From: Zygnema cylindricum
Lineage: Eukaryota; Streptophyta; Zygnematophyceae; Zygnematales; Zygnemataceae
Length of the DNA: 64,000 nucleotides
Direction of reading: 5' to 3'
NCBI GenBank assembly: GCA_037447655.1
Contig: JBBHKE010002852.1
Span: forward strand, 116,681-180,680
Shown: positions 20,396-32,313 of the stretch, one piece after another
How the letters are laid out: each line of letters starts with the position of its first letter
How positions within the stretch are numbered: the first letter of the stretch is position 1
The notes under the pieces: model-generated
What the model was told of the DNA's origin: nothing
The model's input: the letters and a program-made list of their open reading frames with translations, nothing else
Databases searched by the model: none
Made by a program: the position numbers and the translations under genes

Positions 20396-22032
20396 ACAAC
20401 AATATCAGTGTTCCCTTCCAAAAGAACTGAATCACAAAGTGTTGTGAACAATTGATTATATTAAGAAAATGAGAAAAGGTGAAAGACATTGACACCGATG
20501 AACATGTTTGATAAGGCGTTAAACTAAATCTAATCCATAAAGAAAATCAGCACACTGCATAAAAAAAAAAAAAAAACCGACATGATTCAGGGAAGTAACT
20601 TGTCATCAAAACTCATTTGAGTATAAACAAAAAAGAAAAAAAAGGTCCAACCTGAACTCTGGTAGTAGTCCACAAATTTGAACATTAGCATTCCACAAAG
20701 AAACAAGAACCACACCATTTCATGTGTGAGTTGAGCTTAGTGAAAATCTTCTGTGACTCAGGAGTCCACCATTTTTTGACTTTCTCATCCGGGAACAAAA
20801 CGTGTCCCAGAATTTCCCCTTTCGAGAAGTTCCGAATTCTCTCTTTTAGGAGATTCATTATTCTACTATAGAGAGAATTTCAATTTCCCGTTATGGGATA
20901 GTTCAAAAACATTCATATTCATAATAAGACTCCAAAAGTACCTGCATCCGGCAGAATTTGAACGGTTCACGTCCGTGCGCTTCGTTTTCGAAACTCTTCA
21001 AAAACGAAAAAGTGCATTCCGAACATGATGTCCGATGGCGGACGGCAGTTGCCGTTGCCGTCCGGTTTTCGCAGCTGTCAAGTTTTGACGCATAAAACTG
21101 CACATTTTGTCCGCCGCTACGCTCCAAAACGGTCGAAACCGACCGTCCCAACCGTCACTGCCGCAATTTTTGTCATTTTATGAAATTTGGGGTACGGATC
21201 CCAAAATTTATGACATCGTTTTCTCCTTTTTTAATGTGTGAACCACGCAATTTTGTTAAAAGAACGTTCGTCTTGTTCGACGTTTCGATCCTTTTCAGTT
21301 TCCTCTTAAACCCTAATGAATCTAAAATCTGGCAATTTCATTTTGTAAAAAGGCTCCTGTATATAAAAAATAGATAGAGCCGCCAGTTGTCATGTAACTT
21401 GTTTTTATGTGGTCAATTATCCTTCAAAAATGTCGTTTTTTTGTGGAGAAATTAAGGAAAGGGAAAAAATATTTCTCTTCTCCTTCGCTTTTCTTCTCCT
21501 CTCGTGTGGATTCACTTTCTCCAGTCGTACGGACGACATGGAAACCAATGATTGGGGGAGTCTCACTTTGTCGCTTTGTGACGCTGGGATGGATCGACAT
21601 TGAGGGACTTTGACCGAGTTTGACTTTTGGACTTTTGTGATTCTGTCCAGATTTTCATTTTTGACTCAGAATTTGGAGCCTAAGTAAGTAAATTAGGGTT
21701 TGTGAGGAATACCTGAAATTGTTGTTTTTGCCTCTGATTGAAGGTTTGGATTATGCTGTGAATCGTATTATATTTTGTAAAAGTCTTTTTTTTGTAATGG
21801 TTTATATTACTGGATAATACCTGAGGGTGAGAGGGTTTTTTAACTATTTTAACTATCTTAGACTCACACGTGAAGTTGTGAGTTTCTTGTTTTTAATTTC
21901 TTTCTTTTTGAGAAATGTTTTTCCTTGAAATTATTTGATTGACTGAATAGTTTAACTATGTTTACTTTTTTTGCGAAGTTGCATTATCTTGTATTGCAAC
22001 ACTAAGTATAGAGTCTCTCTCCCCTCTCTCTC
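20396..22032. repeat. Duplicated blocks X (20396-20960) and Y (21411-22032)
   Basis: X recurs in direct orientation at 33309-33884. Y recurs inverted at 34255-34858. Y ends in a short CT tract that corresponds to the long GA tract at 34003-34253. Y contains a short frame METNDWGSLTLSLCDAG (from about 21538) and 5'-UTR-like pyrimidine tracts, but I cannot defend a gene. 20961-21410 has no recognised feature. Confidence 0.8.
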
Positions 22033-22157
22033 AAGGGTGCAGTCAGATTGTCAACTTGTTAGCTTGAGCAGCAGTGGTTGCCATTGAAAGTGGGTTAGTT
22101 TATAACTATCTAGAGGCTTCCTAAATTCTGTAGTCCAATGGAGGACATATAATTGCA

Positions 22158-22170
22158 GGTTATGGGCCCA
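22158..22170 (+). promoter_or_regulatory. PBS, half-tRNA initiator Met type (also 27497, 38764)
   Basis: GGTTATGGGCCCA directly follows the LTR end TTGCA. It is complementary to the anticodon stem-loop of eukaryotic initiator tRNA-Met (TGGGCCCATAACC), the region used as a cleaved half-tRNA primer by Drosophila copia and yeast Ty5. It is identical at 27497-27509 and 38764-38776. F3 carries a two-base variant at 48059-48071 (minus). Confidence 0.8.
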
Positions 22171-23057
22171 CCCTCTAGGGTGCCCACTTTTAATGGATCC
22201 AGGTTCATCTATTGGGAAGCCATGATGATGGGAGCTTTGTGTGAAAAACGATACTGGGGTATCGTTAGTGGACAAGTGAAACGTCCACCTTCGGGAACTC
22301 TGCCAGGATTTGGAGGAGTAAGGTTTTCTGCAGGAGCGTTTGCTTCTGCGAAGGAAGCAGATGATGGGGACAGCAGTGTGTCCGAAAAGGAGGAAGGGAA
22401 GGAGACACCCCTCACCCCTATTGCCATGGCACCGGGAATGGCGGCCGTGAAGACCGTGGAGAACGATGCTCAAATGTGGGAAGATGTAAACATGGCTGCC
22501 AAGAACTTCATTCTAAGGCATCTCACTCAAGCCTTAGCTACCTTTCACCTTAATATTTACAAGGCCGAGGAGTTGTGGGAGAGTTTGATAGAGATCTATA
22601 GAGCTGGTACTACTCAGGAGCTCTAGTTGGCTGAGCAAAAGCTAGTGAGTTACACTTACAAAGGAGGAAAGATGTTAGATTATTGCAATGATCTTTCTTG
22701 TTTGTATATGGAGATGGAAAGTGCCGGTTGGACAGGTACAATGAAAATGAAAGTTAACACTCTCATCATGAAGTTACCAGACGAGTATGAGAACATAGTG
22801 TACCTAGGACAAGAAATGACTAATAGTTCATGGAAGTGGAATATAGTGGTGCGGATGATACTTGTGTAGGAAAATACCATGGAGATCAAGAGAGGTGGAA
22901 AGAACGTTCAAGCTCTAGCCGGCGGAGGGGACAGGTGGAGACCAGAACCTTAAAAACCATACAAAAGAGAAAGAGTCCAACCTCGAGGACCGAGGCCCCC
23001 AAACGGCATATGTCATTTTTGCAAAAAGCCAAGGCATTTTATTGCGGATTGTGCCAA
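22162..23057 (+). pseudogene. F1 copy A gag, disrupted
   Basis: Capsid/nucleocapsid precursor of a copia element. Starts MGPPSRVPTFNGSRFIYW, a typical gag opening. The UBN2-like body includes MLDYCNDLSCLYMEME and IMKLPDEYENIVYL. The zinc knuckle CHFCKKPRHFIADC (CX2CX4HX4C) lies at 23011-23052. A TAG stop at 22624, a stop near 22867 and at least one frame change break the frame. Copy B repeats the same lesions. Confidence 0.88.
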
Positions 23058-26000
23058 GCAAGCGGAGTTGAGGCTCTAAGAGAACCAAGGAGGGGGTTCT
23101 TCTGGAGGGAAGAAAAAGGCACTTTTGGTCACAAAGGTGACAGGAGACACCGAGGACGAGTTCTCTGAGGAGGATAGGGAGCTTGTTCTTGACGAGAGTC
23201 TGGAGGAGAAGGAGATCCCTCGGAGACAAAAGTGTGCACTTGGAGCTTTTCGGGAAGCTCCACAGGGAGGATGGATCATCGACTCAGGTGCATCCATGCA
23301 TATGTGTCGTGACAAGGACCTCTTCACTAAGCTAAGGAAAATCCCTACTGTAGAAATAGAGTATGGGGATGGGAAAGTTGTTACTACAAATCTACTCGGA
23401 TCAGTTGAACTGAAAGTTTTAGTGGGGGGTAATACTTCTATACTTACATTCTCAGATGTACTCTACATTCCTCAGCTGAGTAAAAATCTTGTCTCTACGT
23501 CTGTGCTAGATGACAAGGAGTTTGATACCTTCACTAGAAAGGGAGTATTTACAACTAAGTATGGGGATGAAGTTTATTTCACTACAGATAAAGGTAGCCA
23601 TGGAATGTTTAGGCTTAACTTGAGTAATGAAAAGAAGAATGCTTATAATGATGGTGTTCCTAAGTTGATGATTTGGCATAAGCGGTTGGGGCATGTGCAT
23701 TTTAATAGGTTGAGGGAAATGAAAAAGCTTGGGGTAGTAAAAGGCATTCAGTTTGGGGATAATGAAATGATGGATGATTGTAGTGGCTGTGCTCAAGGTA
23801 AGGCTCACAGACTTCCCTTTCCCAAAGCTGCCACATATAGAGGTGAGAAAGTGTTAGATTTGGTCCACACAGATATTTGGGGACCTGCAAAAGTACCTTC
23901 GGTTGGAGGAAAGAGGTTTATGATGACGATAACCGATGACTGGTCTAGTTACTCTAGAGTCTACTTTCTGAAAACAAAGCCTGAAGCATCAACTTACTTC
24001 AACTAATATAAAGCCTGGAGTGAGAAGTTACATGAAACCCCCATTAAGAGGATAAGGAGTGATAATGGGGGGAATATACCTCTAACTAGTTTGAGGAATA
24101 TCTGAGAGATGAGGGAGTACAGCACCAGAAAACTGTACCATATAACCCGGAACAAAATGGGGTGGCTGAGAGGTTGAATCGAACACTAGGAGATAGTGCA
24201 TGTAGTATGTTGGCAAACAAGAAAATAGGAAAGAGATTCTGGGCAGAAACAATGAACTGTGCCAACTACATTAAGAAAAGAGTCCTTACCTCAACTATAA
24301 AGAGAGTGACACCTTATGAGAGATGGGTTGGAAGGAAACCAGATATCTCACACCTTAAATTATTCGGTAGCCAAGTTTACAGTCTTGACACGGATAGGAA
24401 AAATGGAAACTAGATGCTAAGGGAAAACCTGGATACTTTGTGGGATTTGATGAGGATATTAAGGGATATAGAGTCTATGACTTAGCAAAGAAAGATATCA
24501 TCCTGGTTAAACACTTAGTTGTCATGGATGAAGGGAAGTCATTTGATCCCTTCAAATATACAAAGAAGATAAGAATCAGATTTGAGTTCGAAAGTGAGGA
24601 AAACTCGGTCGTTTCCGAAAAAGACATGAGTGAAACCGTGATTGCAGATTCAAGGGAGATCCAAGATACAGGAGACTCACCGGAAACCTCACATACTCCT
24701 ATAGACTTTGAGGAGACAGAAGAAACGGGACAAGCACCAGCTTCAACAGACAGGGGAGCCGACGAGACAGTGAGAAGAAGTCCAAGACTTCCATCCATTC
24801 CAGCTTCGGAATTTGAGGGAGGAAGGAGGAGCAGCAAAAGGATACAGGAAAAAGAAGCTGCTCATAAGGTAACTAAGCTATCTCACCCAGATGAGCCTCA
24901 GTCTTACTCAAAGGCAGCGAATAGTCCACAAAAAGAAAGATGGATTAGAGCCATAAATGATGAGATGGCTTCTATCATGGAAGCAAATACTTGGTAACTA
25001 GCAGATTGTCCTCCAGACAGAAAACCTATTGGGTGTAAATGAGTATTTAAACTAAAACTAAACCCAGATAATACAATTGAGAGATATAAGGCTCGATTGG
25101 TAGCAAAGGGGTTCACCCAAAAAGAAGGGATTGACTATGTGGAGACCTTTGCTCCAGTTGTTCGGTTCCCATCAGTAAGGATTCTCCTCAGTCTGGTAGC
25201 AGCTGAAGACATGGAAATACACCAGATGGACATGAAGACTGCTTTTCTTAATGGTGAGTTAGAGGAAGAAATTTTTATGAGACAACCCAAGGGGTTTGTG
25301 GAAGAAGGAGAAGAGAGCAAAGTCTGCAAGCTCGTAAAGTCCTTATATGGACTCAAGCAGGCTCCCCGACAGTGGAATGAGAAACTAGATGAGTTTCTCA
25401 CCGATCTGGGATATATCCGGATCAGCTCTGACCATGATATCTATATGTTTGAAGATGAGAATGGTGTCATTTTTATTGCAATTTATGTGGATGATCTACT
25501 TGTGTTGAGTAAGTCTTTGGAGAAGATCAATAGACGAAAGAAAGATCTTAGGGGCAGATTTGATATGAAGGATTTAGGGGAGGCAAAATATATTTTGCGG
25601 ATCCAAATGGAGAGAGATAGGAGGAAGAAGATTATTATACTCACTCAGAAAGAAGAAATAGGTAATATACTTGAGAAATTCCAGATGGAAAATGCTAACA
25701 GTTGTACCACTTCCATGGACTTGAAAAAAGTAAGTGATGGGAGTGTAGAAGGAGGATTGATAATCTTAGATGATCAAATGAGTCCACAAGAGAGAGAGTT
25801 TATGAAGTCTATTCCTTACTGACAGGTCGTAGGAAGTTTTATCTACTTATGAACTATACAAGGCCGGACATAGCGGCAGCAGTAGGAGTCTTCAGTAGGA
25901 GTCTAAACGATCCTAGAAAGAGAGACTCGGAGGCAGCCAAGAGAGTCATGAGATATCTGGGTGGAACCAGAGAATTATGGCTGCATTTGGGAGAGGAGCA

Positions 26001-26467
26001 CACTGATATCACCAATTGGAGTGATGGCAGTTATGGGGATGCACCTATGAGAAGATGCACTTCTTGATATGTTTTGTATGTGGGGGAAGGTGCTTGCTGT
26101 TGGAGCAGTATCCAACAAAAGGTGGTTGCTCAATTTACTATGGAGGCTGAGTATAAGGCATCTTGTTCTATTGTAAAAAGAACTAATGTGGGTGAAATCA
26201 TTGTTGCAAGAACTGGGATATATGAAAGGGGGGGTGCATGAAGTATTTTGCGATAATCAAGCTGCAATTGCATTTGCAGCCAATCCTAATCACCATTTTA
26301 AAGCAAAACATATAGACATAAGATTAAGCTTCGTGAGAGAGAAAGTTGAAAATAAAATTTTAAATCTTGTGTATAGACCTGATGAAGAAATGGTGGCTGA
26401 TATGATGACCAAACCTGTGCCCTCTCCTAAATTAAAGTATTGTCGGGAAAAATGCGGGTTGAAATAA
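23058..26467 (+). pseudogene. F1 copy A pol (PR-IN-RT-RH), disrupted
   Basis: Protease motif WIIDSGASMHMC (DSG at 23281-23289). GAG-pre-integrase WHKRLGHVHF...CSGCAQGK. Integrase HTDIWGP, DNGG and NPEQNGVAERLN. Reverse transcriptase from GFTQKEGIDYVETFAPVV with QMDMKTAFLNGELEEEI, YGLKQAPRQW and YVDD at 25484-25495. RNase H includes TRPDIAAAVGVFSRSLNDP and FCDNQAAIAFAANP, ending VPSPKLKYCREKCGLK. Stops or shifts occur near 24004, 24075, 24410, 24997, 25042, 25820, 26067 and 26180. Copia superfamily by the order IN before RT. Confidence 0.92.
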
Positions 26468-26498
26468 AAATTAAAATTAGACTAGAAAATAAGGGGAG

Positions 26499-27496
26499 TG
26501 TTAAAATAAAAAGGTTTTTATATTTTCTAGGTCTTAATATATTAGCGGAAAAGAACATGTAGGCAGCTTGCTTTCATCTCTTCTCTCTTACACCTATACT
26601 TGTTAAAGTCACTAAAAGAGAGAGAGAGAGTGATAGAGCCATGGCTGCCTCCACTCTATATACAGGGCTAGAGAGTGACCTTAAGTCACTCTCAACAAAA
26701 AGGTTGAGTCCAGTAGGACTCGAACCCCCGACCGGTAGAGCGTGGCGTAGCCGTCCGCTCTAACCAGTCTGTCGTAGAAGATCGCTAGAATATATAGGGT
26801 GTGATTAGTATTTAAAGTGTTTTTTGACATCTAAACCGATTAACGGAAATATAATTGTAAACATCATAGAACGGGTCAAATTCAGTGCGGACTGAATCTC
26901 GCACGAAACAAATGAATCTGACATTTGTTTCGACGGTCAATATTTAATGTCGGTTCGCATCCAACGGCATATGTCTTCGCCAAGATCGCGAAAAGGTCAC
27001 TTTGGCGTTTTGTGACGTGGCATGACCTGGAGCCACGTGGAGAGATAACATTCGGTCGAGGTAATTTTGAGGAACGTACGAACGAGTGAAAATTGGACAT
27101 GCGTCCGCTTAATAGCCTTGTCGTACATAAGCCGTACAAAAGGTACACCGGCAGTAGTACTTGTTGGTACGGTACAGTAATCTGATTGGTCCGTACTTTA
27201 GTAGATAGAAGTTATTAAAGAGAATCAAGACTTAGGAAATTTTGGTAGGTAGTCACCTCTCCCTTTGAGAGTTTGTACGAATTGGCATTTTCACTGCATC
27301 ATAACTTATCGGCTAGTTAGCCGTTTTCAGTGATTCATTTTGCTACGGACTCAGGGGAGTCCACGTTGCACAAGGGTGCAGTCAGATTGTCAACTTGTTA
27401 GCTTGAGCAGCAGTGGTTGCCATTGAAAGTGGGTTAGTTTATAACTATCTAGAGGCTTCCTAAATTCTGTAGTCCAATGGAGGACATATAATTGCA
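26499..27496 (+). mobile_element. F1 LTR shared by copies A and B
   Basis: 998 bp, TGTTAAAATAAAAAGG to CATATAATTGCA, bounded by the PPT on the left and the PBS on the right. The previous ~125 bp of LTR at 22033-22157 matches its last part. One LTR between two internal regions is the structure left by unequal LTR recombination or tandem duplication. Confidence 0.9.
26702..26777 (-). ncRNA. Antisense tRNA-like segment in the F1 LTR
   Basis: Minus strand has A box TGGTTAGAGCGG (26766-26755) and a perfect B box GGTTCGAGTCC (26726-26716). The spacing of ~29 nt between the boxes fits a tRNA-type Pol III promoter. The acceptor stem does not close. It lies ~220 nt into the LTR, opposite to LTR transcription. 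Confidence 0.6.
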
Positions 27497-28976
27497 GGTT
27501 ATGGGCCCACCCTCTAGGGTGCCCACTTTTAATGGATCCAGGTTCATCTATTGGGAAGCCATGATGATGGGAGCTTTGTGTGAAAAACGATACTGGGGTA
27601 TCGTTAGTGGACAAGTGAAACGTCCACCTTCGGGAACTCTGCCAGGATTTGGAGGAGTAAGGTTTTCTGCAGGAGCGTTTGCTTCTGCGAAGGAAGCAGA
27701 TGATGGGGACAGCAGTGTGTCCGAAAAGGAGGAAGGGAAGGAGACACCCCTCACCCCTATTGCCATGGCACCGGGAATGGCGGCCGTGAAGACCGTGGAG
27801 AACGATGCTCAAATGTGGGAAGATGTAAACATGGCTGCCAAGAACTTCATTCTAAGGCATCTCACTCAAGCCTTAGCTACCTTTCACCTTAATATTTACA
27901 AGGCCGAGGAGTTGTGGGAGAGTTTGATAGAGATCTATAGAGCTGGTACTACTCAGGAGCTCTAGTTGGCTGAGCAAAAGCTAGTGAGTTACACTTACAA
28001 AGGAGGAAAGATGTTAGATTATTGCAATGATCTTTCTTGTTTGTATATGGAGATGGAAAGTGCCGGTTGGACAGGTACAATGAAAATGAAAGTTAACACT
28101 CTCATCATGAAGTTACCAGACGAGTATGAGAACATAGTGTACCTAGGACAAGAAATGACTAATAGTTCATGGAAGTGGAATATAGTGGTGCGGATGATAC
28201 TTGTGTAGGAAAATACCATGGAGATCAAGAGAGGTGGAAAGAACGTTCAAGCTCTAGCCGGCGGAGGGGACAGGTGGAGACCAGAACCTTAAAAACCATA
28301 CAAAAGAGAAAGAGTCCAACCTCGAGGACCGAGGCCCCCAAACGGCATATGTCATTTTTGCAAAAAGCCAAGGCATTTTATTGCGGATTGTGCCAAGCAA
28401 GCGGAGTTGAGGCTCTAAGAGAACCAAGGAGGGGGTTCTTCTGGAGGGAAGAAAAAGGCACTTTTGGTCACAAAGGTGACAGGAGACACCGAGGACGAGT
28501 TCTCTGAGGAGGATAGGGAGCTTGTTCTTGACGAGAGTCTGGAGGAGAAGGAGATCCCTCGGAGACAAAAGTGTGCACTTGGAGCTTTTCGGGAAGCTCC
28601 ACAGGGAGGATGGATCATCGACTCAGGTGCATCCATGCATATGTGTCGTGACAAGGACCTCTTCACTAAGCTAAGGAAAATCCCTACTGTAGAAATAGAG
28701 TATGGGGATGGGAAAGTTGTTACTACAAATCTACTCGGATCAGTTGAACTGAAAGTTTTAGTGGGGGGTAATACTTCTATACTTACATTCTCAGATGTAC
28801 TCTACATTCCTCAGCTGAGTAAAAATCTTGTCTCTACGTCTGTGCTAGATGACAAGGAGTTTGATACCTTCACTAGAAAGGGAGTATTTACAGCTAAGTA
28901 TGAGGATGAAGTTTACTTCACGGCAGATAACGGTAGCCAAGGAATGTTTAGGTTTAACGTGAGTAATGAAAAGAAG
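27497..28976 (+). pseudogene. F1 copy B left half: PBS, gag, protease
   Basis: Identical by eye to copy A (22158 onward), including the gag TAG stop and the later frame breaks, up to about 28890. The last ~85 bp (about 28891-28976) suddenly differ at about ten sites. The homology then ends inside ...SNEKK. Downstream of 28976 is unrelated DNA. Confidence 0.9.
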
Positions 28977-29695
28977 TTTGCCGCGTCTTTTTGCCATTCC
29001 CTTTCCAAATTTTGATTTCCGTTTTCAAAATCAAAAATCTGGGCGCAAACTTTACGTATGAATCATTAACTACCTCCGGTGGTACAGATATTTCGTTTTT
29101 CAAATCTGGACTCTAACCTACGTGGCGCCAATCATAATTGAGGAAGGTTTGTTACTGGCCCGACAAAATGGAATAGTCTTCCGGTAAACGCTGCCAGTAG
29201 AATTTTCCGTACATTCGTCTAATGGAATTCTAGTATTCTACCCTAATAACGATTCATGGTGTAGTTGTTTTGAACAGTCGTATAGAAAGAGTGCCATAGG
29301 AGTCGACACTAAAAAGCGCACCCAGAAAAAAATATTTTATTATGTATGCTTCTTTGCCATGATTCTATACCGATGTACTTTCATATTTTATTCTGTATGC
29401 TTCTTTTCCGTGATTCTATAGAGATGTACTTTTCCTTATATGTCAGACAACGACGTCCAGTTGAAAGTGAGTGGGGTCAACACGCTAATACTTAGATTGA
29501 ATAATTAGCAATAAAGATCATTATGGAGAAAAATCGCGTACACACGTGTCCGCATACAGTAAAATGTGTGACGTCAGATTAAAATCTTCATAAATTCCAT
29601 GTCACTCTTGAACTGTAATAAAAAGAGGAATGCGTACTGATGTACTTTTCCTTGTCGTGTTGGATTTCGACCGACTGGGTCCGATGTACTTATCC

Positions 29696-30537
29696 TAGTG
29701 TTGTGTACCGGTAAAAAACTTATCGCGATAACACTGATACCGATAGTTATAGGTTATCGAACGGCCAGCGGTCCCGATATATTTGTACTTTCTGTACTTT
29801 CTGTCCGGAGTGCTTTCTGTCCGGTAAACTGAACGGTAAATTTAGGATAAATGTACGGTTGTGTACGGGAAATGTACGGAATTTGACGAAAAAATACGTT
29901 GCACTTTGTAGTACTTTTTGGGCGGTTAACTGAACATATATTTTACGGGAACGTACGGAATTGTATCGATAAACTGATCATCATGGAACGGTAAAAAGAC
30001 GGCGGACACAAAGTACAACGGATTCAAAATAACATTATGCGCGCCGCCGGAATCGAACGGACAACATTCAATGAGAAAATACGAGCGGATGGTCATCGTG
30101 AGCGCTGGCATCTCCGAATGGCTTTTTTGGCGGCTTTTGCCAAAAAAGCCGACGGATTGACACGTGGCAGGTTTCCAGTGGATCCCAAAAAAAAAAGGGA
30201 CAAAGCCACGGCGTCGGATGTGAAAGGTAAATCGTTTTATCTGGAGCCGTACTAAAGCCGTACACATCTTATGCCGGCTACTGTACTTTCGGCTTGTACA
30301 AATGATATGATTGGTAAGTACCTCAGGGGTTGTGAGTAGGGCGCGTCGGGGGAATAAGAAGTACAGTTAAGTGTACATGCCGTACATTTATCTGTACGAC
30401 TTGTACAGTTATCGCCGATAGTTATCGTTATCGGCGATAGACCGATAGCGATATATCGTACCAATATATCAATTATCGGATCCCCAAAAAAAGGCCCATA
30501 TCGGTTATCGGCAAATCCTTACCGATACACAACATTA
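29696..30537. mobile_element. Non-autonomous hAT-like element
   Basis: 842 bp with TIR TAGTGTTGTGTACCGGTAA at the left and its inverse (TTACCGATACACAACATTA) at the right. It is flanked by the 8-bp duplication ACTTATCC (29688-29695 and 30538-30545). TAGTG termini plus 8-bp duplications are hAT features. Interior rich in TATCGATA/CGATAG words, no transposase. Confidence 0.8.
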
Positions 30538-31145
30538 ACTTATCCTTTGTCACGTTGGATTCGGAGGGAGTGCACCAACAAACGTTTTAGGCAACGTCAG
30601 TCGAAATATTACTCCGTCCCTCATTCGTCCGTTTGAAAGGACTCTGACATTTGACGCGTGCTGGTACTTTCTAACGCATTAAAGCTTCGTAGGCGGTCCG
30701 GATTAATCCCTTCGTGAAAACTTTTTCCTGTAGATTTTTTTGGATTCTCCAAAAAAGCTCATGGACGTAAACCTTTAACGTTGGATATTTCAATTTTCAA
30801 ATCCGCGACGCAATCGCTGAAACCACCTGCAGTACGACACTAATCACACACTCGTGGGTCGAAACGCGCTAGGTGACAAATTGCGGTACATTTAAAGTTT
30901 AAAGTTGACCCAAATTTTACTTTGGTAATTTCATGGTTTTGGTACTAGTGCAGATTCTCTCGTTGCGGGCTAAGTTTTGAAGCAAAACGACAGAAAAAAA
31001 ACCCTTACTTTATCACATGAGAAAGTGTCTTTAATAACTTAATTGTACGTTAATATAAGTGGTATCGTTAGCGTTAATAGTACTGTAGTAATTTTACCTT
31101 CGGATATTTCGATTTTCAAATCCTCGACGCGATCGCTGAAGACAG

Positions 31146-31430
31146 TCTTCCTCATTTGATCGTCGATGGTGACAAAGCTCATCTTGGAGGGTTCGTCTAT
31201 CCAGGAATCGTCTTCCTCTATATTACCGGATGGATCGGATGGGTTGGGCGAGCTTACATCCAAGCCATCAAAACTGAGGCAAAACCTACCGAGAAGGAGA
31301 TTATCATTGATGTCCCTTTGCTTTGGGTATCATGTCAAAGGGATTCTCATGGCCTTTGGCTGCCGTTAGCGAGTTTAGGAATGGAAAGTTGGTTGAGTTT
31401 GACGCCAACATTACTGTCTCTCCCCGTTAA
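31146..31430 (+). pseudogene. psaF: Photosystem I subunit III (PsaF) last-exon fragment
   Basis: PsaF is the plastocyanin/cytochrome c6-docking subunit of photosystem I. The frame reads [20 protein letters not shown], then the transmembrane segment [20 protein letters not shown] and [12 protein letters not shown], all hallmark PsaF sequence. A one-base deletion near 31318-31322 shifts the frame. The continuation is in the +1-related frame ([20 protein letters not shown]) and stops right after NITVSPR. The start fits a splice acceptor CTGAAGACAG|TCTTCC. Transit peptide and lumenal N-terminal half are absent. It lies inside a copia copy, so it is a captured pseudogene unless the deletion is a sequencing error. 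Confidence 0.88.
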
Positions 31431-31667
31431 GATAGCAAATAGAAGCCGTTAGTAAACTTTAAAATTGTTAAGTTGTTGAAAGATTTTGATTTTTTTTGAA
31501 ACGAAGTCTGAATATCAGATATTCAAGGTAGATGAAAGTTGCAATTTTCAGTTGTTTTGTCCTTCGTCGAGTAATCAAAGACTATTTTTAGAGCAAATAG
31601 TTATTTTTTCCTAGTTGGCTGCCTTTTGGCAACTTCATTTATGTACAGTTCTAAATTTATTTTCAAC

Positions 31668-32313
31668 ATATACAAGGCCGGACATAGCGGCAGCAGTAGG
31701 AGTCTTCAGTAGGAGTCTAAACGATCCTAGAAAGAGAGACTCGGAGGCAGCCAAGAGAGTCATGAGATATCTGGGTGGAACCAGAGAATTATGGCTGCAT
31801 TTGGGAGAGGAGCACACTGATATCACCAATTGGAGTGATGGCAGTTATGGGGATGCACCTATGAGAAGATGCACTTCTTGATATGTTTTGTATGTGGGGG
31901 AAGGTGCTTGCTGTTGGAGCAGTATCCAACAAAAGGTGGTTGCTCAATTTACTATGGAGGCTGAGTATAAGGCATCTTGTTCTATTGTAAAAAGAACTAA
32001 TGTGGGTGAAATCATTGTTGCAAGAACTGGGATATATGAAAGGGGGGGTGCATGAAGTATTTTGCGATAATCAAGCTGCAATTGCATTTGCAGCCAATCC
32101 TAATCACCATTTTAAAGCAAAACATATAGACATAAGATTAAGCTTCGTGAGAGAGAAAGTTGAAAATAAAATTTTAAATCTTGTGTATAGACCTGATGAA
32201 GAAATGGTGGCTGATATGATGACCAAACCTGTGCCCTCTCCTAAATTAAAGTATTGTCGGGAAAAAATGCGGGTTGAAATAAAAATTAAAATTAGACTAG
32301 AAAATAAGGGGAG
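31668..32313 (+). pseudogene. F1 copy B right half: RNase H end and PPT
   Basis: Resumes identity with copy A at TATACAAGGCCGGACATAGC (25854 onward). It includes the same in-frame stop after MRRCTS and the FCDNQAAIAFAANP motif, and ends in PPT AAAATAAGGGGAG. One extra A (about 32267) separates it from copy A. Confidence 0.9.

Larger units (their letters stand above)
22033..26498 (+). mobile_element. Ty1/copia F1, copy A, 5' LTR truncated
   Basis: Only the last ~125 bp of the 5' LTR remain (22033-22157), cut at the CT tract of block Y. They are followed by PBS, gag, protease, integrase, reverse transcriptase and RNase H in copia order, then PPT AAAATAAGGGGAG (26486-26498). The 3' LTR at 26499-27496 is shared as the 5' LTR of copy B. 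Stops and frameshifts interrupt gag and pol, so it is not autonomous. Confidence 0.92.
28977..31667. other. 2.7-kb foreign segment replacing the pol middle of F1 copy B
   Basis: Sits exactly where copy A has 23638-25853 (integrase through most of RT) but is unrelated to it. It holds a hAT-like MITE (29696-30537), a psaF exon (31146-31430) and intergenic-type DNA. Part of the sequence just upstream of the psaF exon (about 31099-31140) is repeated imperfectly at about 30783-30822. Both edges are sharp, and I see no target duplication at them. Confidence 0.85.

Noticed and set aside
25135-25401. Minus-strand frames opposite the copia RT and the gag/protease regions
   Set aside because: Antisense shadows of well-supported copia domains.
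27360-27375. LTR end placed at ...TTGCACA with the following ~125 bp as an untranslated leader
   Set aside because: The F2 target duplication shows that the element ends at ...AGAATTGCA, so the 'leader' is part of the LTR and the PBS is GGTTATGGGCCCA.
31039-31263. Minus-strand frame beginning [10 protein letters not shown]
   Set aside because: Shadow of the psaF exon on the opposite strand.
31146-31430. Intact psaF gene
   Set aside because: Frameshift near 31320, no N-terminal exons or transit peptide, embedded in a retrotransposon.
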